Of a DNA stretch of 64,000 nucleotides, positions 33,946-46,603 are shown in pieces. How positions within the stretch are numbered: the stretch's first letter is position 1; each line of letters begins with the position of its first letter. This DNA is from Anticarsia gemmatalis (Eukaryota > Arthropoda > Insecta > Lepidoptera > Erebidae), in NCBI RefSeq assembly GCF_050436995.1, contig NC_134753.1:1674001-1738000 (forward strand). The letters are read 5' to 3'. A program made the translations under genes and the position numbers. The notes under the pieces were generated by a model. That model had not been told where the DNA came from, did not search any database, and saw only the letters and a program-made list of their open reading frames with translations.

Positions 33946-34422
33946 ATGGATGTGAATGAGGCAAGGGAAGTTATTAAGGATGATACCAAGTGGTGTTCTT
34001 TGGTTTCTACTCCCATGGGAAAAAGGCGTGATATTATGTATGTACCTATAGATTTATATTCGTATTCATTATTTATGTTAAAAAAGAACTGGTATTTCAA
34101 GATATTATGACGGCAATGCGATATAATCTAAATTTAGTCATCGTTTATGTCAAAGGTGATCTATTTTCTATAACAATATCTTTTGATATTTTAAAACACT
34201 CATGTTTTATTCAAACACTTAAGATGCTATCTCTTTTAACATTTAAATAAACATGCTTATATATTTAAATATTATGCATCTAATTACATAATAATATACC
34301 AGGATTTTTTTGTATGTTTCACTGCGTTAATCTATGAAACTACTAGAAAGATTTGAATAAATACAAAAGTAGTCTTTGCAGAAGGCTTAAGGACCAGTTT
34401 TACAGTATAGAAATAAGTAGAC

Positions 34423-34625
34423 CTCTGTGGCGCAGTGGTTAAGGTGGCACTCCGCCGCTATCGATGCGTCAGGAGGTCGTAGGTTCGATTCCCAAATGAA
34501 ACAAATATTTGCCCACAAATAGTTGTTACGAGTCTGGTTGTACTTAGTATCCGTTGTTTGTATGTTTGTAAAGTCCCCACGAGACACGTGCAATTTCTAA
34601 GTACGGGAGTTGTTTTTAAAAAGGC
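34423..34625 (+). repeat. tRNA-derived SINE, best-preserved copy (GMC intron 2)
   Basis: CCTCTGTGGCGCAGTGGTTA is A-box-like and GTAGGTTCGATTCCCAAATG B-box-like at tRNA-like spacing, followed by the ACAAATATTTGCCCACAAATA body and GTCCCCACGAGACACGTGC tail. A shorter, diverged relative lies at 34985-35075 (TTAAGTTGGTTGCCACGCCA, GTGGGTTTGATTCCCACACG). Confidence 0.75.
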
Positions 34626-35118
34626 CATAACAAAAGGTTGGTTTGGATCAAAATATCTGGTTCCAATGTTCACATATTTTAACACAAACTAGTTGAAGTA
34701 TATGGGCATTAAGAAACTTAACCTTTGTTATTATATCAATAAAAAAAACATAACAACCTCCTATATTTCCACTAATGATCTAAGAAACCACTAGAACATG
34801 CAAATAGTTTCAAATACAAAAAAAAAATTGCAAAAAATATGTCATTATCATTTTAAATGAGGCTTTTTAACAACTATACTTACTAACGTGATCTTTGCAC
34901 TATGAGATTTATTTTTAATCTCAATGGGTTTGTTTCTTCACGATAGGTTAGTAGGCATGTTAAATAAACGATTATCAGACATACAATTCCGTGGTTAAGT
35001 TGGTTGCCACGCCACTATCAGTGCATCGGGAGGCACTATCTGTGGTCGTGGGTTTGATTCCCACACGGGTATGTATTTTGAGTTACTACACTAAGTATTA
35101 TTAGTGTGATATACTATG

Positions 35119-35354
35119 CTAGCTGTCTCGCGCTTCGTCACATAGGAGAGAATGGGTCAATTTTTCACATTTTTTACTGGTACTCTGCTCCTATTGGTCG
35201 TAGCGTGATGATATTATTATATAGCCTATAGCCTTCCTCGATAAATGGGCTATCTAACACTGAAAGAATTTTGAAAATCGGACCAGTAGTTCCTGAGATT
35301 AGCGCGTTCAAACAAACAAACTCTTCAGCTTAATAATATTAGGATTAGTATAGA
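35119..35354 (-). mobile_element. Helitron-like element (Lep1-like), GMC intron 2
   Basis: It starts CTAGCTGTCTCGCGCTTCGT and ends with TATTAGGATTAGTATAGA, so it is in reverse. The GTTT tract is short. It lies about 35 bp from GMC exon 2. Confidence 0.7.
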
Positions 35355-35591
35355 TGAAGAATGTGGCCGTTAGATAGTAAATATTAACCATGTACAACAG
35401 CTTGGGGTGGATACGGTGATGCTCCGACATTTATCGACGACACGCTTACGATTGCTATTTGTATCACTCTTAACAACGGCACCAACAGTTTCACTTCAGC
35501 CAACGATATCGCGTTCAATATATTGCTGAAACAAATAAATACATCATTAAATAATACTTCACTAATTGCCGAGGTTTCTTTTTCAAAATAA

Positions 35592-35714
35592 CGTTATTGG
35601 AGGTAGTCTATCTAGAGCACCCATTCGAATAGCACTTACTCGAGTCCACGAAGTGAACCTGTCAAATATACGTGAGTAAGGCTGGGTGCTCTAGATGGAC
35701 TACCTCCGTTATTG
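35592..35714. mobile_element. Palindromic MITE (TCTAGAGCACCCATTCGAAT family), copy 1
   Basis: The left arm CGTTATTGGAGGTAGTCTAT then CTAGAGCACCC is mirrored by GGGTGCTCTAGATGGACTACC then TCCGTTATTG. The central AACCTGTCAAATATACGTGAG is shared with the copy at 62348-62465. It sits just upstream of GMC exon 2. Confidence 0.75.
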
Positions 35715-37741
35715 AAGGTATTATTTTTGACGTTTTTGGCTGTATGAACTATTGAGCAACTGTGAAAAACTTCAAAATTATAAACTTAAAATGTCGAACA
35801 ATCAGAATCCAAAAAAACTAAAAGTTATTGCGAAATTGTTACGCAATAGGATCTTACTCATTGTAAATTAGGATTAAATTGTATTTTCTCCTAGATTAGC
35901 CTTTCCTACTTTGAGAAAAGAACCCGGCACTAAGATATTACCTACTTTTACCACAAAATAAGTAATAGGAGTTATTCCCTAAATTTTGATTAAGAATGTT
36001 TAATTTTAGGTACTAGTACATAAATGTGTGACTCAGAAATACAATTTTGGCATAATTGGGTAATTAATATTCACTTAACCAAATTAATATACCATGGCAA
36101 AGACATTTTATAACAAAGAACTTTTTTTCTTTGAATCCGCGATTTTCAAACAAAGTGTCGTGTGAATTTAGGTCCCCATAAAATATGACGAAAAAAATAA
36201 CACGAAATTAAAATACATTATGAGATTTTAATACCTTCGTGTGATTTTGTTATTAATTAGGTATTGTTTAAAATTTTAGGTATCACCAAGAGGAAAAGGT
36301 ATCTTGAGTCTGTAACAGTGTTTTTGACCTTTTCTAGTCCTGAATCACTAAGGGAAAAAGACGTTTACAGAGTATTTTTCATTATGGCAGTATTCCTTTC
36401 TACTTAATATATCAGACAATCAGTTTTTACGCGACTCAAATGTCCGTGGTAAAACAATCTAATTCTGACTAAAGAAAACTAATTTCTAAGCACCCATACA
36501 ACACACTCATGGGCCCCAGGGTCCACGGCACACGGGTTAAAACCACTGGTCTATAGCAACTTAACACAATAAAATTCGTGACTTCATCATCTTGTCTTCT
36601 TCACTCGCACATAGTTCTAACTTGATCGACAGTTAAGTTGCCGTCAAACAACTTGGAACAAATTCACTACATCATTGTGAACGATTTTTGAGTCTGCTTT
36701 GAAGGAATTGTACAACACTCAACCGAGAGTCCTCTGCACTGATTCTCCGTTCAGTTAGCTTTATAATTCACCAACTTCTTTTCAAGTTATTTGGCGACAA
36801 CAACAACAAATTATATGGCCATCAAAATTTGACACTTATAATAAACTCTATTCTACGCTAACACTACATTTTTAAAACAACCTACTTAAGTAAAAAAGTC
36901 GACATCTTATATCCTTACTCGACTATCGCGAAATGAACCTAGTTTTTGTATATTTTTCATATGTGTAAATATAATAGGTTAGTAATTATAGGATACAATT
37001 ACATGCATTGATGAGTATGTAATGCATATTATTTAAGTAAGACCTAGCAAGGCTGAGCTGTAACTATGTATTATAATAGGGCTGGCAGAACAGACTTTGA
37101 AACTACTTGACCTACCTAACCTCACAATTCCATGAACCACATAAAAAATTTCAACCCTATTTTGGGTTTTAGGGGTGGTTTTTATTCAAAAAAGTGTAGT
37201 CTATCGTGGACCGCGAGGTTTCAACTGTTTTGCTTATGAATTTTATGTTCAATTCTTGTTTGTGTGTTACGTCGCCGGGATTACGTTACAGTCAAACAGA
37301 CAAAGAGACAGACAAAGTATTGCGTTAATAGTATGAATTTGAACTTTATTCTCAAACAAAAGACCAATTTGAGGAAAATAATCTTTTTCACTGAAATGTT
37401 TACTTTACAATGATAAAAAAGGCACTTAACGATCGTTTGACGTAAAAGTGTGGACTATGGTTCCTTTTTTACGATTGAAAATTTGTCGATGGAATGAAAA
37501 ACAACAAATATCTACTTACTTGCGTTGAACAAATTAGCAGCAGTTTTTCTACCTACTTATCTATTATTTAAGTGTCTAGTGTCTACGTTTAATGTTATAA
37601 CAGCCTTTTACTGCTTTAAAACCAAAAGTATATAGTTAAATTAAATTTATGTAACAGAAAAAGAAAGCTTCTAAAACCACTGCTGTCTTTTCGATGTAAG
37701 AATTTTACAAATTATGGCCTCCGGTGCAAATGGATTACTTA

Positions 37742-37861
37742 CCCCCGGTTTCTGAGGTACATACCTATAGCGGTAGTTTATCTATTCAATAGCGTTTAAA
37801 CTCTGATAAGAAAACACTATTGAATAGATAACTGCCGCTAAATGTACTCAGACACCGGAGG
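37742..37861. mobile_element. Palindromic MITE (CCCCCGGTTTC family), copy 4, TTA duplication
   Basis: TTA on both sides (37739-37741, 37862-37864). Arms include AGCGGTAGTTTATCTATTC and GAATAGATAACTGCCGCT. It lies in the first GMC intron. Confidence 0.8.
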
Positions 37862-40269
37862 TTAGTTTTGTTTGTACCTTTTATGTATCTATATTCTCAG
37901 AAGGCAGACATCGCTGAAACAAATTATAAGTGACTAGGTACAAAAAGTTACTTTTTAGTTGAATTTTATTATCACAATACAGTTATATTTGACGTTAGTA
38001 GGTACCTAATCAATACATTTTATTACTTGTTTGACCTTGTACGTCCTCTAAAATTAGGTATGATAATATATAATAAGGAGAATATGTAATGTGATGCTTT
38101 GTTACATAAATAGAGTTTCACTCATTAAGGTAAGTAATCTGACAGATATTTATACTTAGTTTACATTTCAAAATTAGTCTTCAATATGACTAACTGAGCC
38201 GCCTAGCTCTGCTCGCTTGTACAGTTTTATCACCTTTTCAGCCCAACACACAGAGTTTATATAGACAAAGCCCTCTTATTCATAAACACACTATAAACCT
38301 ATTTTAGTTAAAATACTACTATAATATGTTTTCTCTTTTTCATTTCGCTAAGGAGTGAAAGAATCAACACTTTATAAGCCATTCATAACTTCACATATTT
38401 TTATGAATAAGAGGGGAAGTATTTTAATATTATGCATCTAACCAAGTATGATCATAAATAAAAAAATATCTTAAGCCTAACAAAGGCTTTCAATTTTTCT
38501 GGGTAAAACGCGACCTTGTTACCAAATATTAGCATAGATAGATATATCCGTATTAATATTTTATATGCAAAAGTCGGTCTCTCTTCCAGATTTTCAGGCC
38601 TAAACGGCTATGTTGATCAATTCTAGCATGGAAAGAAAACTTGAGATCAAGTAAGTATAGGCTCAGGCTACATATTTTTCAAAAATGTTGAAATATGTTG
38701 AAATCAGGGACTAAAAATTGTTCTAGAAAGACATACACAGATCATATCAGCGATGTCTTGTAAAAAGTTTAGGTACGTATTCGTAACTGGCGGTCCTCTA
38801 TAACAAAATGTATGGATGTGAATGAAGCAAAGGAAGTTAGTAAGGATCGTACCAAGTAGCGTTTCCTGATCTCTGACTACCCCTATAGAGAAAAGGCATG
38901 ATTTTATTTACGCATGTATTCAAAATATACTGAGGGAATGCAAAGTCACAACCCGCACTTCGCCAGCGTGGTGGACTTAAGGCCTAACCCCTCCCTCGTT
39001 TGGGAGGAGATCCTTGCCAAGCAGCGGGACAGTAAAGGGTTAAAAAAATGAAAAATTAGCGAACTTAGCTGTTAGCTAGTATTAATATATTATCAGGTTT
39101 TGTTCAGACGTAACTGAAGCGTTTCAGCCGGTAGCTAAGTGCATCAAGCCTGACGATATGAGGCTAACCTTTTACGGCTTACTGAATTTCACACAAACAA
39201 TACAGAACTGCTGGCAATTAAATATTCATGAAAAAATAATTATAATTTCTGCGTATTATTCTTATTGACTTCTTTTGTGATCTAAGCGTTAGTGTTTACG
39301 ACTGCTAACCTCGAGGTTACAGGTTCGATTACCAAATCTTTGAGACTAGCATTGTTAAAGGCGAAACGCTGCTGTATTTCATACACCTCTGCCTACGCCT
39401 TGCGCTATTACAGGTGTGAGTATGTATATAATCAAGTCCTCAACCCGCAAGGCAGTGTGGATTCAAGAATTTGTTTAGTTTAGAGACTCTTGCCCGGAAA
39501 TAGTAAGTACATTACAGCAAGCTACTTCGAGAAAGGAAAACAAAAACAGAAGCCATAAGCACAGAGTTCTATTGAAGTCGTAGGTAACGTTGACGTCATA
39601 TTCAGAAACCACACAAAGTTAAATAGTGCGTTAGGCTTTCTAAACACTTTTTTGAGTTAGCACGATCGGTTCGACAGCATTTATCAAACAACAAAATTCG
39701 GTTTAAACATTCAGGCACGACGATGTCGAACGACAATCCCGAACGTTCATCTACACATTATTACACTTCTAGGCATTATTTGGCTTAGCAAGGCGGCAAA
39801 TCCGAATAATGCGGAACCGAATAGGTAGGCTGCCGGCTGATTAGTGCCGAAACGAAGGTGTGCCTCATAGAGCAGGCATTTTTAAAATTCAGACATCTTT
39901 TATTTATTTAGCAGCCCTACAGTACAGAAAGGAAATCAGACTGTACTTAGTAGCATTTAACTCGCGGAAACACATGATCTGTTAAGGTATACTACTTAGT
40001 TAATTTCACAAAACAATTATGTATCTACCGGCAGACGTCGTTTCCAGCAGATTACTGGCAATTTTCTTGTATTACACCCTTGCATAACACCTAATTATAT
40101 GTCCTTCTGTTCGCTGAAGAAAATCTTTGTTTGTATGCAGCAAATTCTCGAGCTGTATTGGTAATAGAATGCTATTATGTCTTACAGTTTGACAACTTAT
40201 CTAAAGTGTAATTAAGTAGTACTGCTTTAAATTTGCGATAAATATAATAAATGTATCACGCAGGCCATA

Positions 40270-40480
40270 GTCAGATGCTCATAGCCAGTTGCGCTCACTA
40301 TGAGTTAAGCAACCTTAACGCGGTCATTTCATAGGTGGGTGACCGTATGATAGTACTAGAACTGAGCGTTTCCGTGCTTAAGAGGGCACGTTAAGAGTCA
40401 GTTCCGGTTACTGTTTTATATTTATTTTTTATTAAGATAACAGTCGTTAAGCCACATTAAGGGCCGAATTGAGTAATAAA
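40270..40480 (+). repeat. 5S-rRNA-derived SINE (family A), GMC intron 1
   Basis: It has TATGAGTTAAGCAACCTTAA and GTGGGTGACCGTATGATAG with the shared body GTCAGTTCCGGTTACTG. The head is shortened relative to 28459-28680. Confidence 0.7.
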
Positions 40481-40866
40481 AAAAAAGTCAGATGCATTAC
40501 TCTGCAGGCCATTGCATTTTAAGTTCTTATTTTTGTATACCTTACACAGCGGCGAGCCTTGCAGGGCTCTTGACTAAGTTGTACGACTATAGTTGCCGTT
40601 TTAACTTATTTGATTCCTATAAAAGGATTCCTATAAATAAATTATTTGTGACATGTGAGTTGTGACAACTCGCAAACCACTGTGGCTTAATGGAATAATA
40701 ATAACAAGAGGTTAAGGACCTGAGTGTAGGCGAGGGAACGCATGGACGCCGTCGTCACGGTCCGTCTCCTAAACCTTTCGTATTTTTTTATGTTTGCTCA
40801 GACACATAAAGTTCTCAGTGCTTGCTTAAGCCTGGGTAATAGTTATCAATAGGACTCCATTAGTCC

Positions 40867-41062
40867 CCTTTACACACACACTCTATCGCGCATGAAACAA
40901 AAATCGCGCGTGAAAGAGCGCGAGTGTGGGGAAGGGAAAGACCACGCGCTGCGCTCATCTGTCAAGCCCATGAAGAAAATCGCGAGCGAAGACCGAGTTG
41001 CTTTCCCGCGCGTTATCCTGCATGCTCCTAAGAACGTGCGATAGAGTGTGTGTGTGTAAAGG
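40867..41062. mobile_element. GC-rich MITE with CCTTTACACACACACTCTAT ends
   Basis: The left end CCTTTACACACACACTCTAT then CGC is mirrored by GATAGAGTGTGTGTGTGTAA then AGG. The interior is unusually GC-rich, with many GCGCG/CGCGC words, for this AT-rich intron. No protein is encoded. Confidence 0.7.
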
Positions 41063-41654
41063 CGGCTATTGACTATCATAAGTGTCCGCATTTGACCTAA
41101 ATGAATAAATAAATTGATTTTAATTTATGTATTTTATAATTAAATAATTGTGAAAAAAACTAATGCAGCAATTTTTTGGTTAATTACTGTAGTAGAATAA
41201 AAGATAATGATGAACTTAATTTAAATTCGACTACTTGAAAAAATAAATGGGAAAGTAGGTAAGTATTTCAGTTTCAGATGAAAAAAAAAACATTAACGAT
41301 GAATATATAAATAATTAATTAGTTTAAATTACATTGTTTTGCAATGTCAGTGATAAAAAACGGGACCAATGAATACAAATAAATTTTAATAACGTTTGCA
41401 TTTTCACGAATGTAATTTAAATTGCCTTGTAAGTTTATGATGTGTTTAATAATACATTTCTTATGGGCATGAGAAGTCCCCGACACGCACTTGGCCAGCG
41501 TGGTGGACTTGAGGTCTAATCCTACCCTCGTTCGGGAGAAGACCCTTGCCCAGCGATGGGACAGGCACGGGTTAAATAAAAAAAATAATTTAGCGTAATC
41601 CTTATTATTTTCTTCTTTTACCCCGTAGGAGTTTGTAAGGAGGAGGAACACGTG

Positions 41655-41970
41655 GCTTAGTTAACAACAGCCGCACGGATAGATCTCTGAGGTTAAGCTA
41701 CGCTTGCCGAAGTTGTTCTGCAGATGGGTGACCATCTGATACATATCGAGTTCCTCCATTTTTTTCGAATGCTTGTCAAATTGTGGATCCTGACTGTCAT
41801 TTTCGAAGATCTTTGACAGTCTTTGATACTCAAAAGCTTGAAAGTCTAACAACTAGTCTTACGAGGGGGGGTTTGATAGGCAGTCCCTTTGTGTAAAATA
41901 CTGTTTTTCAGCTGCATTCGATGAGACTGGAAGCCGATTCCAACATGGTTGTAAAAAAGGCTAGGCCGAT
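41655..41970 (+). repeat. 5S-like SINE family B, copy 1
   Basis: GAGGTTAAGCTACGCTTGCC and CAGATGGGTGACCATCTGAT align with the 5S-type A and C box regions but differ from family A between and after. The tail contains CTTGAAAGTCTAACAACTAG and GAGACTGGAAGCCGATTCC. A second copy is at 51140-51470. Confidence 0.7.
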
Positions 41971-42489
41971 ATAATGATATTTAGTAGGTATTAGGTGACG
42001 TCCACAATTTCGTTTGCGTAAATCATATATTCTATAAAGTAGCGGATTTTCCCGCCTAAAGGACTATGGGCGGAATCGTCCCCACCCATCAACAAAAATG
42101 AAATGTAGCTCAATTGATATATCTTGGCAAGACGATATTTTTATACTATGGCGACATTGCCCAAATGCATGGGGTTCTCATAGTATCTTCGGTTTAAACA
42201 AATATCTCGTTAACGTATTATTGACGACTAATTCCAAAATACATGCTCATTTATTTATTAATTAGTGCACAGCGGCGGACGCCGCATGCACATAAAGATA
42301 GCTGGGTACAAAATAACCCCCTCCCCCCGCTCTCCAACCCACGATTTTAGATCTGATCAGATTTTAATCTGCCAGCGCATCTGTTAGACAGCATTATAAT
42401 TGACGAGTAAAAATAATTATTGAAATATGAAATCAATAACATGTATTAACCATATAATGGAAATGATATAAGTATATTAAGTATATACA

Positions 42490-42862
42490 TATGAGTGCCT
42501 CTGTGGCGCGGTCGGTAGTATATGCGACTGTGGTGCGAGAGGTCTCGGGTTCGAATCCTGGGTCGGGCCAAACAGTCTTTTCTGAGATTTTCTGTTAAGA
42601 ATTTCCTAGAGATTGCCCGGAGTTAGGAAGTTGAGGTCGACGACCTCCGTGCCTCGGAGAGCACGTAAAGCCGTCGGTCCTGCGCCTGACCTCTCACTGG
42701 TCGTGTCGGTTATCCGTCCCACCAAACTATGAGAGTGATGGAATAGAGAGTGTACCTGTGTATTGTGCACACACTTGGACACTATAAACAAAGTCCGGCA
42801 CAGATGGCCAGTTTCAATGAACCTGACCGCCGTAGCCGTATATCGGCTAGGAGGACATTATT
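42490..42862 (+). repeat. Full-length tRNA-derived SINE (GMC intron 1)
   Basis: TGTGGCGCGGTCGGTAGTAT (A-box region) and GGGTTCGAATCCTGGGTCGG (B box) open the element; the body runs through GTTGAGGTCGACGACCTCCG and CACTGGTCGTGTCGGTTATC to GACCGCCGTAGCCGTATATC. A truncated relative lies at 8420-8720. The head resembles an arthropod tRNA but continues into the SINE body, so it is not annotated as a tRNA gene. Confidence 0.75.
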
Positions 42863-43774
42863 ATACATATGAGTTAGTACTGTAATATAACAATAATGTT
42901 AAAATAACTTACAAATGTAAAATAAAAATATACGTTAAATAATAATTAAGTACAAATTGTTTTTTTTTTAAATATACATTCCCACTGATTTATCAAAAAC
43001 AAATGATTTTAATTAAATAGGGGGCACTTCATGAACACGTTGGTATCAGTTCCATGTTTGTTGGTAGGTGGGGACGGAGCCCATACATTTTTGCCCATAG
43101 TCCTTTCTAACACACGGGAATTTCCGAGATCTGAATTTCAGCTGTTACTGTTATTCATGTCTATTTTAAACTTACGACGTGATTTACCTCCCACTATTAT
43201 TATAAATGGGAAAGTTTGTCAGTATGTATGTATGTTTGTTACTCTTTCAAAAAAAAAGCTATGGACAGATTTTCTAATTTCACTGAAAACTTATAACCTA
43301 GATTAAAACCTACAATACTTTTTACCATGGGAAATCATTTTACGTGGACGATGTCAAGGGCTGATACTAGTATAAAATATTTGTTTCGAAGGATCTCTTT
43401 GACAACTGCAAAATTAAGATTGTTTTATAAATATCCTCAATGTATATACCTTAATAGTTGTGTGTATGTTTTTCATACACCTCTGCCTACACTTTCCGTA
43501 CATCAGTCGTGATATTATGCATGTAGCTTAATAAGATGCAATAAATAACTCAAAACCAATATTCTGGAAAGAAATATAAGAAAGAACCAGATTTATTTGC
43601 TTAAAATGATCTAATTTCCATATTGTTGCTAATTTAAACAATTTTAAAGGAAGTTAGTATTAAAACTGGTTTGTTATTTTTGGCTTCACTTATAGGTATC
43701 GGACTGGTTTCTTTATAATTTCGTAATTTGGATGTCGCTAAATATAGACAAGTATATATTTTAATATAAATAAT

Positions 43775-43965
43775 TATCACATGCTCTAACGGCGAAGGAA
43801 AACATCGTGAAACCTTGTATGCCTGAAATTTGTTTAATACGTTTATTGAGGGCAAGCAAAGTCCCCAACCCGCACTTGGGCAGCGTGCTGGACTCAAGGC
43901 CTAACCCCTCCCTCATTACGGGAGGACACCCTAGCCCAGCAGTGGGACATTCATGGGTTAAATTT
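43775..43965 (+). repeat. SINE tail with CCCGCACTTGGGCAGCGTG, GMC intron 1
   Basis: It contains CCCCAACCCGCACTTGGGCA, CTAACCCCTCCCTCATTACG and CCCAGCAGTGGGACATTCAT, the clearest copy of this tail family in the window. A mariner-like half element begins immediately downstream. Confidence 0.65.
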
Positions 43966-43977
43966 ATTATATATTTT

Positions 43978-44143
43978 AGTAAAATCTCTTTGGCTTCAAG
44001 AATCACAAATGAGTACACGGTTCATTAGGTTTCTTTCAATGAGCTCGTGAGGTACCCAAATATCAAGCTTTTTTGTGTAGAGAAAAGATTTTATTACAAG
44101 TTCATACATACTATAATGCGAAAAGACTTTTTGCCCGACCTAA
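43978..44143. mobile_element. Mariner-like MITE, left end missing
   Basis: The right end GCCCGACCTAA and body AAAAGATTTTATTACAAG, then TTCATACATACTATAATGC match the complete element at 51809-52014. About 40 bp of the left terminus are absent. Confidence 0.7.
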
Positions 44144-44944
44144 TAAATTCACATTTGGCTATTACATCGAAAGCTTGCTACCCTTATCCATATTGACATG
44201 AATGAATGTCAGTCTCATGTAATAGCGGGCGAGCCTATAGCCATTTACCGGCCGCGTTATCAAACTCCCTGTTAATATTGAGAAATATTCTAAATGAAAT
44301 AAAGGAAAAATAGGACTCGTCTCGACCAGGGAATCGATCCCGATACCTCGTGAAAAGTTGGATACGCTTCCGACCGCACCTCAGAGGCAGTTAGTTCATA
44401 AGAGTTTTATATACCGAATGATGATGACGATGTATATATGACTTCCATTGGTAGGTATGTGTAATTGTTTGTGATTTTATTAAAAAAATCCAGGATCCCT
44501 CAACTAAGTTTTAACTAAGTAATAAAACTGAATTCGTACAGAAGATAATTATTTCACAACTTCATTAATTTTTTAACTTTTATATTATTTTTACTTATTA
44601 TGTATTATTTATTATTATGTTATGTAAATATTTTCTTCAAAAACAGCATAGATGATATTATCACGATAATTATAATACCATGCACTTACTGAACCGAAAT
44701 TTGTACTTATAATAAAATAGAGTTTAATTGTATTAGCTTTGTAGCGATCCCAGCCTAATTCTGCCAATAACACAATATCAAGTAAAATATATATAAAAAT
44801 ATTTATAAGTCGTAAATAAATAAGCAACTTAGTTCTAGTCCTAAAATAGAGTAACAAAACAACTTACTGCAATTGACTGCCGAAAACCAAAACTATAACC
44901 GTACACACAGATAACACATTAAACTTGAAAGGCAAGAAACTCAT

Positions 44945-46603
44945 TTTGAAAATATTTGTTTTTAGACAAAATAATTCCAAATATTGTATTTTTAATCCTG
45001 GGAAGAGACCGATTTGCGTGCCAGCCATAGCCGCACTGAACGTTTGCGCGAGTCTCTGCTAAACTCATCTTTATGACACACCTACATTTGCATAAATATA
45101 ATATTAAGTACTTAACAATATCTTCAACACTGTCTTTCTGTGCTCCGAAAATTTAATTGAGAGCCTAGGCGTGCGCGGTTTATCTAGATTATAATTAAGG
45201 ATTCAGTGTATTTACCTACCAAACTAACCAAACGAAGGTAACCAAACCAAATATAAAACAGACCACCGTAAGGTGGATAACTCTGCTGATCGTTGATGTT
45301 TCCTAATTCAGAATTTTGTATACCTCCCACTTCAAAATTGATTGAAAATGACAAAACACTGTAACCTAACTAATCAGAGCTTACACCAGTTATGCATGCG
45401 TTTATGGTAATTACTTTCCCTCCCGGTTTACGTACTTTTTTAAGCTGCACGTTTAAAAAAATGTCACACGTGCATCTTAGTAGGTATGCTTCATACTTTG
45501 ATGGACACGGACATTGAGCCGAGTTCCGGGACAATCCCGGATTTTCCTGTAGGGTTGCTAGATTAAAACTTACGTTCAAAATCCGAGTGCTGGAGACAGT
45601 AATGACTGGTCACGGGATAGGGCACCGATTACGGAAGAAACCCGGCCCGGATTGCCGGGCCATTTATTAGAACAAGTTTTAAACACTTGAACACAATTAA
45701 GTATTTTGCAAACAGACATATGAACTTCAATTTTATTTAACTGTACATGTAGATAAATAATGGAAGCCATTAATTATTAATAGTCACGTGTGCGTCCTTC
45801 ACGTGTTTTCACACTACATTTTGAGTAATTTAATTTAGACATTTGCGATTCTTAATTAATATTATACATTGTTAAATATGTTCAGTTCATTATCTATCGT
45901 ATTTCTACGGAAGGGCAACGTACGTAGTATCAATTTACTCACCATTAAATAAGTAGTCTTTATTATCTTTGCACTGAGGTTGTTTTTTTTTGTCCTAACA
46001 ACTCTCATATGAATTATGATCGACTTAAATTACTAAACAACTTATTTCCTATTAATATGTTACTTATTTTTCTTTAGGCTATTACTAAAATATTAAACTA
46101 GCTTCAGAAATTCATGGTTACTAGCTGGTGTTGTTTATTGTCCTGCACTTAAATAGGTAGGTATCTATTTCTTGAGAGATACTAAATGCCTGAAATTTTT
46201 ATTCTGTACAATGCGCAATTACGAGGAGAACGCGTAAGGCCATAGTAACATTTATTTACCTCAAAAATACCTGAGCTGAGTATCAAATGATGATACATAG
46301 CTATATTAGCATAGATATGATTTCATAGAAATCCTTGAACCTATATAAATGTGGAAAATATTAAAATCTTTTGGTATTAAAATAGGTACATATTTTGTTA
46401 AATTAAGGTAGGTGTACGGAGGTTTTGCATAAAAGCAAAAAGCGGTTCGTAGCATTGTACAGTTATTAAGATTTTTTATATTTCTGAACGGTGCTATATT
46501 GTCAAAAAATATCAATGTCAAAACAAACAAGTGTCAAATTTGTCAAATTCTCACCAGGAGCATTGGATTTTCAGCATGCATAGATGAATTTAAATAACAA
46601 ACA
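44945..46603. promoter_or_regulatory. GMC/DDX28 divergent intergenic region
   Basis: This 1.66-kb spacer contains both promoters. No ORF with recognisable content is present and no element from the families above is clearly identifiable. It is AT-rich throughout; a G/C-richer patch at 45585-45660 contains the repeated words CCCGG and CCGGG. The promoter role is inferred from orientation. Confidence 0.35.

Larger units (their letters stand above)
35715..44867. other. First GMC intron: long, repeat-bearing, no exon found
   Basis: This 9-kb AT-rich span separates the signal-peptide exon from exon 2. Besides the elements listed separately it holds a non-LTR tail (38790-38920), SINE tails (38938-39042, 41468-41575), the TIR element at 39632-39878, a Helitron-like 5' fragment (43195-43260) and a tRNA-like SINE fragment on the minus strand at 44310-44395. 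Stretches 36000-37700, 37900-38750, 39900-40250 and 44450-44860 show nothing I can name. Confidence 0.6.
31141..44944 (-). pseudogene. Secreted GMC (FAD-dependent) oxidoreductase with one frameshift
   Basis: Exons on the minus strand: 44944-44868, 35525-35389, 33121-32988, 32677-31141. The phases of the four exons agree. Exon 1 encodes a hydrophobic signal peptide (MSFLPFKFNVLSVCTVIVLV). Exon 3 holds the FAD dinucleotide motif VIVGAGSAGCVLANRL. Exon 4 holds GGSSGVNFMFYLRG, the GMC signature GAINTPQLLMLSGIGP, the active-site SSTHYHPVGTCAMG and the terminal GNTNAPTIMIAEKAADM. Near 32193-32200 the frame shifts: before it the frame ends NTAS, after it AFLKPVKDRKNL continues in another frame, equal to +1 or -2 nt. 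Length would be about 628 codons. GMC enzymes oxidise sugars, alcohols or steroids; insects carry many paralogues, so the substrate is unknown. It is either a recent pseudogene or a working gene with a sequence error. Confidence 0.82.

Noticed and set aside
34423..34500. Possible tRNA gene (A box and B box at tRNA-like spacing)
   Set aside because: No acceptor-stem pairing, and the sequence continues into a body shared with other copies; it is a tRNA-derived SINE.
40867..41091. 73-codon minus-strand frame in GC-rich DNA
   Set aside because: Its GC-richness and length come from a MITE with inverted ends, not from a gene.
42490..42570. Possible tRNA gene at the head of a SINE
   Set aside because: The tRNA-like part runs straight into the SINE body also seen at 8420-8720.
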